Assembly (NCBI GenBank): GCA_002492725.1
Contig: DLAF01000045.1
Coordinates: 1 to 20,188 of the forward strand
DNA length: 20,188 nucleotides
Reading direction: 5' to 3'
Source of the DNA: Lachnospiraceae bacterium UBA7054
GTDB taxonomy: Bacteria; Bacillota; Clostridia; Lachnospirales; Lachnospiraceae
Part shown: positions 1 to 6,418 of the stretch, piece after piece
Numbering within the stretch: position 1 is the stretch's first letter
Layout: every line of letters starts with the position of its first letter
Program-made: the position numbers and the translations under genes
Notes under the pieces: model-generated
Seen by the model: only the letters and a program-made list of their open reading frames with translations
What the model was told of the DNA's origin: nothing
The model's database searches: none

Positions 1-1
1 G

Positions 2-820
2 GTGATCCGTACCGGAGAGGATGGTCTGAATCCTATCATCCTCTATAATTACACTCCTACGAGAGCAGGAGAAAATGCAGGAAGGTTCCTGAATGGAATC
101 CCTCCCGGATTCTATCTGATGGCCGATGGATATCAGGGCTACAACAAAGTGCAGGAAACAAACCGCTGTTGTTGTTTTGCGCATATCCGCAGATATCTTT
201 TGGACTCCATACCAAAAGGAATGGATAAGGATTATACCGATCCTGCAGTCCGGGGATTTCTCTATTGCGAAAAACTGTTTGCATATGAACGTTCCTATAG
301 AGAAAAAGGTCTTGGCTATAAGCAGATATACACACGCCGCCTCAAAGACGAAAAACCGGTTATTGAGGGCTTTTTGGCGTGGTTAAAACAAGCAGATCCC
401 GGCAGTAACGGAAAACTCAAAAAGGCAATCACCTATATCAGGAATCGGGAAGACTGCCTGATGACCTACTTAGAAGATGGCCGTCGCAGCTTTAGTGATA
501 ACCTGAGCGAGAACAGCATCCGTCCTGTGACAGCAGGACGTAAAAACCGGTTGTTCTCTGATACGCCGGAAGGTGCGCAGGCAAACACGCGGTATCTCAC
601 CATTGTTGAGATGGCAAAAGCCTATGGTCTGGATCTATACAAATATCTGAATTTCCTGTTTGAACAAAGACCTGACAAGGATATGTCAGATGAAGAACGT
701 GAAGGAGGCCGTCAGTATCGCAATCCAGGTCTCGAACCTGACAAGGATATGTCAGATGAAGAACTCGAAAAACCAGCTCCGTGGAATGAAAGTGTGAAGG
801 AACTGTGCAATGTAAAATAG
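2..820 (+). CDS. IS66-family transposase, C-terminal fragment (partial at window start)
   Basis: This is the DDE transposase of an IS66-type element, cut by the window edge. About 272 residues are visible; full-length proteins are usually around 450-550. The GTG at position 2 is only the first in-frame codon, not a real start. Visible family marks are the second catalytic Asp in LMADGYQGYN (about residue 42 of the fragment), the CCCFAHIRR segment, and the catalytic Glu in SDNLSENSIRP (about residue 170), followed by the typical GRKNRLFSDTPEGA block. The IS66 C-terminal domain (VEMAKAYGLDLYKYLNFLFEQRP) follows. The tail is unusual: PDKDMSDEE occurs twice 22 residues apart, giving an insertion before the usual LEKPAPWNE end. 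The stop TAG is at 818-820. Confidence 0.88.
   Translation: MIRTGEDGLNPIILYNYTPTRAGENAGRFLNGIPPGFYLMADGYQGYNKVQETNRCCCFAHIRRYLLDSIPKGMDKDYTDPAVRGFLYCEKLFAYERSYREKGLGYKQIYTRRLKDEKPVIEGFLAWLKQADPGSNGKLKKAITYIRNREDCLMTYLEDGRRSFSDNLSENSIRPVTAGRKNRLFSDTPEGAQANTRYLTIVEMAKAYGLDLYKYLNFLFEQRPDKDMSDEEREGGRQYRNPGLEPDKDMSDEELEKPAPWNESVKELCNVK
671..764 (+). repeat. 28-bp exact direct repeat inside the transposase tail
   Basis: Positions 671-698 and 737-764 are identical over 28 bases, offset by 66 bp (22 codons). Both copies are in frame and encode PDKDMSDEE. The 38 bp between them (699-736) encode residues not normally found in the IS66 C-terminal tail, as far as I recall the family. The duplication therefore looks like an in-frame insertion that lengthened the protein by 22 residues. 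Confidence 0.9.
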
Positions 821-892
821 AGTAAAACACTTGCGTTCTGGATTTCTACCATGAGATCCGGGATAGATTTTCAGGGGTATACCCCGAAATTA

Positions 893-901
893 GGCGCTTA
901 C
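893..901 (-). repeat. Candidate IS66 right terminal inverted repeat
   Basis: Read from the minus strand, the element end starts GTAAGCGCC, matching the GTAA start of IS66-family ends. Its length cannot be fixed without the left end. Confidence 0.55.
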
Positions 902-1485
902 TTTATAACCGCTTATGCAGCAAAATTTTTATGAATCATTTATGTCCGATGTTTCTGCCATATACCCGATTCTTTTTCTTAAATATTTATGATGTTACTT
1001 AAACCGCACTTCTCAAAATAGCAGTTGGCATAACGCATCCGTATTTCATGTGCAAAAATTTCGCAAGTATAGGAGGACAGATAAAATGACAAATATTCGC
1101 TGATTGCCTATATAAAAACAATAAAGATTCTGACCGCATAGAACATGCCTATTTTATTTTCAAAATAAACAAAGTCCGTAGTTTCAAGAAAGTCCATCAG
1201 GCGCGCTAAAAATTTGTTCCTGCATAAATTTAAAATAACCGATAGGAAAGTAAATAAAACCGCTATCATGAAAAGGATTTTGTGTAGTTTAATAAGCTGC
1301 TTTAACATTTTATTAAAATCTCCTGCTGCTTTTGGTGATTGCAAAACTTTATAAAATTCTTTTCACATATAGCGTAAGCTATGTCCCAGGGGCAAGGTCA
1401 AGCAGGAAAATAGTCTTTGTTCTGTATTTTGAAAAATATTTATTGCAAAGTGATTGACAAAATAGTAAGAATCCGTAAAAATAGG
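902..1485. other. AT-rich spacer between IS66 and the fab operon; no convincing gene
   Basis: This stretch of nearly 600 bp has no protein I can support. It holds a strong ribosome binding site, AGGAGG (1071-1076), followed by ATG at 1086, but that frame stops after five codons (MTNIR, stop at 1101-1103). It may be the remnant of a truncated gene. A minus-strand frame at 1108-1344 is hydrophobic but starts with TTG without a ribosome binding site. A small hairpin, ATAGC-gtaa-GCTAT, lies at 1369-1382. The block GATTGACAAA occurs at 1452-1461 and again at 1485-1494, where the second copy is the -35 of the acpP promoter. Confidence 0.6.
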
Positions 1486-1486
1486 A

Positions 1487-1515
1487 TTGACAAACGACAA
1501 GGCAGGACATATACT
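1487..1515 (+). promoter_or_regulatory. Sigma-A type promoter of acpP-fabK
   Basis: TTGACA (1487-1492), a 17-bp spacer and TATACT (1510-1515) form a near-consensus housekeeping promoter about 45 bp before the acpP start codon. A second TTGACA at 1454-1459 with the weak TAAAAA (1476-1481) could be a minor upstream promoter. The -10 box overlaps the first base of the operator-like palindrome at 1513-1529. Confidence 0.85.
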
Positions 1516-1529
1516 TTGAATGTCAAACT
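1513..1529 (+). promoter_or_regulatory. FabT-like operator at the acpP promoter
   Basis: ACTTTGAATGTCAAACT is an inverted repeat (TTTGA-N3-TCAAA core) lying at the -10 box and expected transcription start. It matches what I know as the binding palindrome of FabT, the MarR-family repressor of fatty acid synthesis in Firmicutes (AnTTTGAnnnTCAAAnT). A nearly identical copy precedes fabD. A repressor bound here would block initiation. Confidence 0.75.
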
Positions 1530-1558
1530 ATTTTATTGGTGAAAAGGAGAACAGAGAA

Positions 1559-1792
1559 ATGTTAGAGAGAGTTATCGAGATCATTCAGGAGCAGTTAAAT
1601 TTGGACGGCGTGGAGATCACCGAGGAATCTTCTTTCAAGGAGGATCTGGGTGCGGATTCTCTGGATCTGTTTGAGTTGGTGATGGCGTTTGAGGAGGAGT
1701 ACGGTGTGGAGATTCCCTCCGAGGATCTGGAGCAGATTACGACGGTCGGCGCTGTTGTAGAGTACATGAAGGGTAAGGGCGTTGAGGCGTAA
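1559..1792 (+). CDS. acpP: Acyl carrier protein
   Basis: This 77-residue acidic protein carries growing acyl chains on a 4'-phosphopantetheine arm during type II fatty acid synthesis in the cytoplasm. The attachment site is Ser34 in the GADSLDLFELVMAFEEE motif, and the length is the usual one for ACP. I chose the ATG at 1559 because AAGGAGA (1544-1550) lies 9 bp upstream and the protein then starts MLERVIEIIQEQ like other ACPs. The in-frame ATG at 1520 lies inside the operator and would add 13 residues unlike the family. It is first in the fab block, followed by fabK after 39 bp. Control is probably through the FabT-like site at its promoter. Confidence 0.96.
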   Translation: MLERVIEIIQEQLNLDGVEITEESSFKEDLGADSLDLFELVMAFEEEYGVEIPSEDLEQITTVGAVVEYMKGKGVEA

Positions 1793-1831
1793 GCCGTTTC
1801 ATGAAAAGATTGCGAACGCAGAGGATATCGA

Positions 1832-2761
1832 ATGAAGACAAAAATTACGGAGCTTTTGGGGATTGAATATCCGATCATCCAGGGCGGTATGGCATGGGTA
1901 GCCGAGTATCATCTGGCGGCAGCGGTGTCCGAGGCGGGCGGTCTTGGTATCATCGGCGCGGGCGGCGCACCGGCATCTTTTGTCAGGGAGCAGATTCAGA
2001 AGACAAAAGAGCTGACGAAAAAGCCCTTCGGCGTCAATGTGATGCTGATGAATCCCGAGGCGGATGAAATCGCGAAAGTGATTGTCGAGGAGGGCGTGCA
2101 GGTGGTGACGACCGGCGCAGGCAATCCAGGCAAGTATCTGGCGGATTGGAAGGCGGCGGGCATCAAGGTGGCGCCTGTGGTTGCGAGCGTGGCGCTGGCA
2201 AAGATGATGGAGAGAGCGGGCGTTGATGCGGTGATTGCGGAGGGAACGGAATCCGGCGGTCATATCGGATCGGCGACGACCATGACGCTGGTGCCGCAGG
2301 TGGTGGATGCGGTGAGCATTCCCGTGATTGCGGCGGGCGGCATTGCGGACGGCAGAGGGTTTGCTGCGGCGATGATGCTGGGCGCGGAGGCGGTGCAGAT
2401 GGGCACCCGTTTCGTGGTGGCGAAGGAATCCATTGTGCACGAGAATTATAAGAAAAAGATTCTGGCGGCAAAGGACATAGACTCCGAGGTGACAGGAATG
2501 ACGCATGGCCACCCGGTCCGTCAGATTCGCAATACTATGACGAGAGAGTACTTAAAGCTTGAGAAAGCCGGCGCTCCTTTTGAGGAGCTGGAGCACCTGA
2601 CGCTGGGCGCGCTGCGCAAGGCGGTGGTGGAGGGTGATACCGTGAACGGGACGCTGATGGCAGGTCAGATTGCGGGCATGATCAAGGAAGAAATGACCTG
2701 TGCGGAGATGATTAACGAGATCATGGAGCAGGCGGAGTCTCTGTTGCATGGCAAGGCTTAA
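1832..2761 (+). CDS. fabK: Enoyl-[acyl-carrier-protein] reductase II (FMN-dependent)
   Basis: FabK reduces trans-2-enoyl-ACP to acyl-ACP with NAD(P)H and FMN, the last step of each elongation cycle, and replaces FabI in many Firmicutes. The 309-residue length is normal. The TIM-barrel starts with IEYPIIQGGMAWV (11-23). The phosphate/FMN-binding segments AGNPGKYL (96-103) and IPVIAAGGIADGRGF follow, then GAEAVQMGTRFV. His144 in ESGGHIG coincides in numbering with the active-site His reported for Streptococcus pneumoniae FabK. A GAGG (1821-1824) precedes the ATG. An intrinsic terminator follows the stop, so acpP-fabK may form a separate transcript. Unlike the paralogue at 6419, it has no C-terminal cysteine cluster. 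Confidence 0.94.
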   Translation: MKTKITELLGIEYPIIQGGMAWVAEYHLAAAVSEAGGLGIIGAGGAPASFVREQIQKTKELTKKPFGVNVMLMNPEADEIAKVIVEEGVQVVTTGAGNPGKYLADWKAAGIKVAPVVASVALAKMMERAGVDAVIAEGTESGGHIGSATTMTLVPQVVDAVSIPVIAAGGIADGRGFAAAMMLGAEAVQMGTRFVVAKESIVHENYKKKILAAKDIDSEVTGMTHGHPVRQIRNTMTREYLKLEKAGAPFEELEHLTLGALRKAVVEGDTVNGTLMAGQIAGMIKEEMTCAEMINEIMEQAESLLHGKA

Positions 2762-2775
2762 TGGAAGATTTTGGC

Positions 2776-2807
2776 GGAGAATGTCTATTCTTGGCATTCT
2801 CCTTTTT
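2776..2807 (+). terminator. Intrinsic terminator between fabK and fabD
   Basis: GGAGAATGTC (2776-2785) pairs with GGCATTCTCC (2793-2802), with one G-T wobble, around a 7-nt loop, and TTTTT (2803-2807) follows directly. It lies 14 bp after the fabK stop and just before the fabD promoter and operator. It would end or attenuate the acpP-fabK transcript. Its stem shares GAGAATG/CATTCTC with the terminator after fabH. Confidence 0.85.
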
Positions 2808-2819
2808 CTCAAATAAATA
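2791..2819 (+). promoter_or_regulatory. Candidate promoter of fabD operon
   Basis: TTGGCA (2791-2796), a 17-bp spacer and TAAATA (2814-2819) give a moderate sigma-A type promoter. The -35 overlaps the 3' arm of the terminator hairpin. The placement relative to the following palindrome is like that at acpP. It is weaker than the acpP promoter, so read-through past the terminator could also contribute. Confidence 0.5.
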
Positions 2820-2835
2820 CTTTGAATTTCAAACT
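2819..2835 (+). promoter_or_regulatory. FabT-like operator upstream of fabD
   Basis: ACTTTGAATTTCAAACT is an inverted repeat that differs by one base from the copy at the acpP promoter; including flanks, 19 of 20 bases match (1511-1530 versus 2817-2836). It lies 4 bp before the fabD ribosome binding site. Two copies upstream of two parts of one pathway strongly suggest a shared fatty acid repressor of FabT type, encoded elsewhere. Confidence 0.78.
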
Positions 2836-2857
2836 AATTGGAGGAGGAAAGATACTT

Positions 2858-3778
2858 ATGGGTAAAATCGCTTTTATGTTTCCGGGACAGGGAGCGCAGT
2901 ATGTGGGGATGGCGAAGGATTTTTATGAGCAGATCCCGGTCTGTAAAGAGATGTTTGAGCTGGCGGGTAAAGCAAGCGGTCTGGATGTGGCGGCGCTGTG
3001 TTTTGAGGAGAACGAGCAGATCAACATAACGGAATACACGCAGATTGCCATGCTGGCGGCGGAGGTCGCGATGTTAAAGGCCGTTGAGGAGAAGGGTGTG
3101 AAACCCGATGTGACAGGAGGCTTAAGCCTTGGCGAGTATGGCGCGCTTGTGGCTAGCGGTGTGATGAGTCCCGAGGACGTCTTTAAAGTGGTAAGAAAGC
3201 GCGGCATCTATATGCAGGAGGCGGTGCCAAACGGCGGCGCGATGGTGGCGGTGCTGGGTCTGGATACGGCTGTGATCGAAAAGATCTGCGAGGAGACTCC
3301 GGGAATGGTAACGATCGCAAATTACAACTGCCCCGGTCAGATCGTGATCACAGGCGAGGAGGCTGCGGCGCAGGCGGCGGTGGAGAAGCTGACGGAAGCA
3401 GGCGCCAAGAGATGCGTAACTTTGAATGTGAGCGGCCCTTTTCATTCTCCGCTCCTTGTGGGGGCAGGCGAAAAGCTGGCGAAGGAACTGGAGCAGGTTA
3501 AGATCCATGATATTGCCATTCCTTATATCGCCAACGTGACAGCGGATTATGTGAAGGATAAGGCGGATGTGAAGCCGCTTTTGGAAAAACAGGTTTCCTC
3601 TTCCGTGAAGTGGCAGCAGACCGTAGAGCGGATGATTGCCGACGGCGCGGACACTTTTGTGGAGATTGGACCGGGCAAAACGCTTTCCGGATTCATGCGG
3701 AAGATCAATCGGGATATGAAGGTGATCAATATCGAAAAGGTGGAGGATCTGGAGAAGCTTGAGGAGGTAAAAAGATAA
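2858..3778 (+). CDS. fabD: Malonyl-CoA:ACP transacylase
   Basis: FabD moves malonyl from CoA to ACP to supply the elongation units. The 306-residue protein shows FPGQGAQYVGM (8-18), the nucleophile Ser90 in GLSLGEYGAL, Arg115 in RGIYMQ for the malonyl carboxylate, His196 in VSGPFHSPLL, and EIGPGKTLSGF near the C-terminus. The residue before the nucleophile is Leu (GLSLG) rather than the common His (GHSLG). The ATG at 2858 has a strong GGAGGAGGAAA (2840-2850) and gives the standard N-terminus MGKIAFMFPG. A longer frame from 2771 would translate through the terminator and operator and is unlikely. It overlaps fabG by one base. Confidence 0.95.
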   Translation: MGKIAFMFPGQGAQYVGMAKDFYEQIPVCKEMFELAGKASGLDVAALCFEENEQINITEYTQIAMLAAEVAMLKAVEEKGVKPDVTGGLSLGEYGALVASGVMSPEDVFKVVRKRGIYMQEAVPNGGAMVAVLGLDTAVIEKICEETPGMVTIANYNCPGQIVITGEEAAAQAAVEKLTEAGAKRCVTLNVSGPFHSPLLVGAGEKLAKELEQVKIHDIAIPYIANVTADYVKDKADVKPLLEKQVSSSVKWQQTVERMIADGADTFVEIGPGKTLSGFMRKINRDMKVINIEKVEDLEKLEEVKR

Positions 3779-4518
3779 TGCTGACAGGAAAAGTAGCGCT
3801 CGTGACGGGCGCGGGACGCGGTATCGGGCGGGAGATTGCGCTGACGCTGGCGGAATACGGCGCGGATGTCATCGTAAATTACAATGGCTCGAAGGAGAAG
3901 GCCAAGGAAGTCGTTTCTCAGATCGAAGCGATGGGAAGAAAAGCGGCTGCGGTGCAGTGCAGCGTGGCGGATCACGAGGCTTGCGGGAAGATGATAACAG
4001 ATATGCTGGCGGCATTTGGTCACATTGATATTCTGGTAAACAATGCGGGTATTACCAGAGACAATCTGATGATCAAGATGACAGAGGAAGATTTTGATGC
4101 GGTCATTGACACGAACCTAAAGGGGACTTTTAATACGATCAAACACATGTACCGCCCTTTTTTAAAGCAGAAGGCAGGCAGGATTATTAATCTCTCCTCG
4201 GTATCCGGTGTGCTCGGCAATGCGGGACAGGCCAATTATGCGGCGTCCAAGGCGGGCGTGATCGGGCTGACCAAGTCCATGGCAAGAGAGCTCGCAAGCA
4301 GGAATATCACGGTCAATGCGGTGGCGCCGGGATTTATTGATACGGATATGACGCAGGCCATGACAGACGCGGCGAAAGAGGCAACTCTTGCGCAGATTCC
4401 TTTAAAGAGAGTGGGGACGACGAGAGATATCGCGGAGACGGTGGCGTTTCTTGCAAGCGATAAGGCGGGATATATTACCGGACAGGTGATTTCTGTCGAT
4501 GGAGGGATGGCAATCTAA
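3778..4518 (+). CDS. fabG: 3-oxoacyl-[acyl-carrier-protein] reductase
   Basis: FabG is an NADPH-dependent short-chain dehydrogenase that reduces 3-ketoacyl-ACP to 3-hydroxyacyl-ACP. The 246 residues carry the Rossmann motif TGAGRGIG (10-17), NNAG (88-91), and the catalytic set Ser141, Tyr154 and Lys158 in NAGQANYAASK. The C-terminal ITGQVISVDGGMA is typical of FabG. The start ATG shares its A with the fabD stop (TAATG, 3776-3780), and GAGGAGG inside the end of fabD serves as ribosome binding site, so the two genes are translationally coupled. A 140-bp structured spacer separates it from fabF. Confidence 0.96.
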   Translation: MLTGKVALVTGAGRGIGREIALTLAEYGADVIVNYNGSKEKAKEVVSQIEAMGRKAAAVQCSVADHEACGKMITDMLAAFGHIDILVNNAGITRDNLMIKMTEEDFDAVIDTNLKGTFNTIKHMYRPFLKQKAGRIINLSSVSGVLGNAGQANYAASKAGVIGLTKSMARELASRNITVNAVAPGFIDTDMTQAMTDAAKEATLAQIPLKRVGTTRDIAETVAFLASDKAGYITGQVISVDGGMAI

Positions 4519-4531
4519 CAGCCGCGAAAGG

Positions 4532-4625
4532 AAAACAAGCGACGCGAAGCGGCATTTGTTTTTCGGCGGCGTTAACGAGCAAACGTCCGATGAAATCGGA
4601 CATTGAGCGCGAAGCGCGGGTTTGC
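4532..4625 (+). other. Structured spacer with three GAA-loop hairpins before fabF
   Basis: The fabG-fabF gap folds on paper into compact elements. The first is AAAACAA (4532-4538) with TTGTTTT (4556-4562), enclosing CGC-gaa-GCG (4543-4551). The second is GTCCGAT-gaa-ATCGGAC (4585-4601). The third is GCGC-gaa-GCGC (4607-4617). GCAAAC (4579-4584) and GTTTGC (4620-4625) can pair and close the last two into a three-way junction. The sequence CGCGAAAGGAAA occurs at both ends of the spacer. The element might tune fabF expression or mRNA stability, or be a small genomic repeat; function is unknown. Confidence 0.6.
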
Positions 4626-4658
4626 GAGTCTGGAAACCGCGAAAGGAAAGGAGAAATT

Positions 4659-5894
4659 ATGAGCAGACGAGTGGTAGTGACAGGTATGGGGGCGATTACT
4701 CCGATTGGATTAAGTGTAGATGAGTTTTGGGCGGGCGTAAAGGAAGGAAAGACAGGCTTTGCTCCGATTACAAAGTTTGACGCCTCCGAGTTTAAGTGTA
4801 AGCTTGCGGCGGAGGTCAAGGATTTTGACGGCAAGAATTACATGGATTTCAAGGCGGCCAAGAGAATGGAGCCGTTTTCGCAGTATGCGGTAGCGGCGAC
4901 GAAGGAAGCGTTGGAGGATGCCGGCATTGATATGGAAAAAGAAGATCCTTATCGCGTGGGCGTGGCGGTCGGTTCCGGCACAGGTTCCTTGCAGGCGATG
5001 GAGCGCTCTCACAGCAGACTGTTGGAGAAGGGGCCTTCCCGTATCGAGCCGCTTTTTGTGCCGCTCACTATCTCTAACATGGCGGCGGGTAATGTGTCCA
5101 TTCAGTTTGGATTAAAGGGAAAGAGCATTAATGTGGTGACGGCCTGTGCCACCGGGACGAATTCAATTGGCGAGGCGTTTCGAACGATCCAGTATGGTGA
5201 CGCGGAAGTAATGGTGGCGGGCGGCACCGAGGGTAGTGTATGTCCTATCGGGATCGGCGGCTTTTCCGCGCTGACGGCTTTGACTTCTTCTGAGGATCCG
5301 GGGCGTTGTTCCATTCCTTTTGATAAGGAACGCAGTGGTTTTGTAATGGGCGAGGGTGCGGGCATCGTGGTGTTGGAGGAGTTAGAGCACGCGAAGGCAA
5401 GAGGTGCAAAGATTTACGCGGAAGTGGCAGGCTATGGCTGTTCTTCCGACGCTTATCATATTACTTCTCCCGCGGAAGATGGCGCGGGCGCGGCCAAGGC
5501 GATGGAGTATGCGGTAAAGGATGCGGGCCTGAATTTGGATGATATCACGTATATCAATGCACACGGAACCAGCACGCATCACAATGATCTGTTTGAGACG
5601 AGGGCGATCAAGCTGCTCTTTGGCGATCATGCAAAGGATATCAAGATCAATTCCACCAAGTCCATGGTGGGGCATCTTTTGGGAGCGGCGGGTGCAATTG
5701 AGTTTGTTACCTGCGTAAAGGAATTACAGGAAGGCTATATCCACCGCACGGTGGGCTATCAGGTGCCCGACGAGGAGTGCGATCTTGACTACTGCAAGGA
5801 AGCATGCCAAATGGATTTCGAGTATGCCCTGTCCAATTCGTTGGGCTTTGGCGGGCACAATGCGAGCCTGGTTGTGAAGAAATTCCACGAATAG
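4659..5894 (+). CDS. fabF: 3-oxoacyl-[acyl-carrier-protein] synthase II
   Basis: FabF condenses malonyl-ACP with acyl-ACP to extend the chain by two carbons. The 411-residue protein has the thiolase-type triad: Cys163 (VVTACATGTNSIG), His302 (NAHGTSTHHND) and His339 (KSMVGHLLGAAG), close to the E. coli FabF numbering. The C-terminus SNSLGFGGHNASLVV is also standard. I start at ATG 4659, where AAAGGAG (4647-4652 region) lies just upstream and the protein begins MSRRVVVTGMG. The upstream in-frame ATG at 4590 falls inside a hairpin and adds a charged, non-family extension. If unsaturated chains are made, FabF would also be the expected condensing enzyme for them. Confidence 0.96.
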   Translation: MSRRVVVTGMGAITPIGLSVDEFWAGVKEGKTGFAPITKFDASEFKCKLAAEVKDFDGKNYMDFKAAKRMEPFSQYAVAATKEALEDAGIDMEKEDPYRVGVAVGSGTGSLQAMERSHSRLLEKGPSRIEPLFVPLTISNMAAGNVSIQFGLKGKSINVVTACATGTNSIGEAFRTIQYGDAEVMVAGGTEGSVCPIGIGGFSALTALTSSEDPGRCSIPFDKERSGFVMGEGAGIVVLEELEHAKARGAKIYAEVAGYGCSSDAYHITSPAEDGAGAAKAMEYAVKDAGLNLDDITYINAHGTSTHHNDLFETRAIKLLFGDHAKDIKINSTKSMVGHLLGAAGAIEFVTCVKELQEGYIHRTVGYQVPDEECDLDYCKEACQMDFEYALSNSLGFGGHNASLVVKKFHE

Positions 5895-5895
5895 T

Positions 5896-5908
5896 GTAAA
5901 GAATTTAC
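5896..5908 (+). other. GTAAA-gaa-TTTAC hairpin after fabF
   Basis: A perfect 5-bp stem (5896-5900 with 5904-5908) with a GAA triloop starts two bases after the fabF stop. There is no T-run, so it is not a standard terminator. It repeats the GAA-loop pattern seen before fabF and fabH. Confidence 0.45.
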
Positions 5909-5974
5909 GGATGGCAGACCTGAAAGCGAAGAAGTCGAAGATTTTCCGATCTGAGAATAAAGGAGGAAGACAAA

Positions 5975-6403
5975 ATGTCACTCATGGGTGCAAAGGAAAT
6001 TATGGAAATCATTCCCCACAGACAGCCCTTTATGCTGATTGACACCATCGAGGAGCTGGAGGAAGGAAAACGGGTAGTCGCTAAGAAATGTGTGTCCTAT
6101 AACGAACCCTTTTTCGCGGGACATTTTCCCAAGGAGCCGGTGATGCCGGGCGTGCTGATTGTGGAGGCGCTTGCGCAGACGGGTGCGGTAGCAATCTTAA
6201 GCCAGCCTGAATTTAAGGGTAAGACGGCTTACTTTGCGGGTATCAACAACGCAAAATTCAAGGGCAAGGTCGTGCCGGGCGATGTGCTCACGCTGGAGAC
6301 GGAGATCGTAAAAATCAAGGGACCAATCGGCATGGGGCAGGCGAAAGCCTATGTGGATGGGAAGTTGGTGACACAGGCGGAGCTTACCTTTGCAATTGCT
6401 TGA
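5975..6403 (+). CDS. fabZ: 3-hydroxyacyl-[acyl-carrier-protein] dehydratase
   Basis: FabZ removes water from 3-hydroxyacyl-ACP to give trans-2-enoyl-ACP and uses a hot-dog fold. The 142 residues contain IPHRQPFMLID (13-23) and the active-site pair His50 (FFAGHFPKEPVMPG) and Glu64 (LIVEALAQTGAV), the normal positions for the family. AGGAGG (5961-5966) lies 8 bp before the ATG. It is the only dehydratase seen in the window; no fabA or second fabZ/fabN-like gene is present. From sequence alone I cannot tell whether it also isomerises trans-2 to cis-3 decenoyl-ACP, as Enterococcus FabN does. The next gene starts 15 bp after its stop. Confidence 0.95.
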   Translation: MSLMGAKEIMEIIPHRQPFMLIDTIEELEEGKRVVAKKCVSYNEPFFAGHFPKEPVMPGVLIVEALAQTGAVAILSQPEFKGKTAYFAGINNAKFKGKVVPGDVLTLETEIVKIKGPIGMGQAKAYVDGKLVTQAELTFAIA

Positions 6404-6418
6404 GAAAGAGAGAAACGT

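Larger units (their letters stand above)
1..901 (+). mobile_element. IS66-family insertion sequence, 3' part (left end outside window)
   Basis: The segment holds the C-terminal half of an IS66-type DDE transposase followed by a short non-coding tail. The tail ends in GGCGCTTAC (893-901), which reads GTAAGCGCC on the other strand. IS66-family inverted ends begin with GTAA, so position 901 is the probable right boundary. IS66 elements make 8-bp target duplications, and the next eight bases (TTTATAAC, 902-909) would be the right copy. This cannot be confirmed because the left end lies outside the window. A perfect 12-bp palindrome, GGGGTATACCCC (874-885), sits just inside the end. The accessory IS66 genes (tnpA, tnpB) would be upstream, out of view. 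Confidence 0.75.

Noticed and set aside
1108..1344. 78-codon minus-strand frame with hydrophobic product
   Set aside because: It starts with TTG, has no ribosome binding site, and its make-up follows from AT-rich sequence; no family is recognised.
1799..2512. 237-codon minus-strand frame opposite fabK
   Set aside because: His/Arg-rich product typical of an antisense shadow of a real gene; fabK on the other strand is unmistakable.
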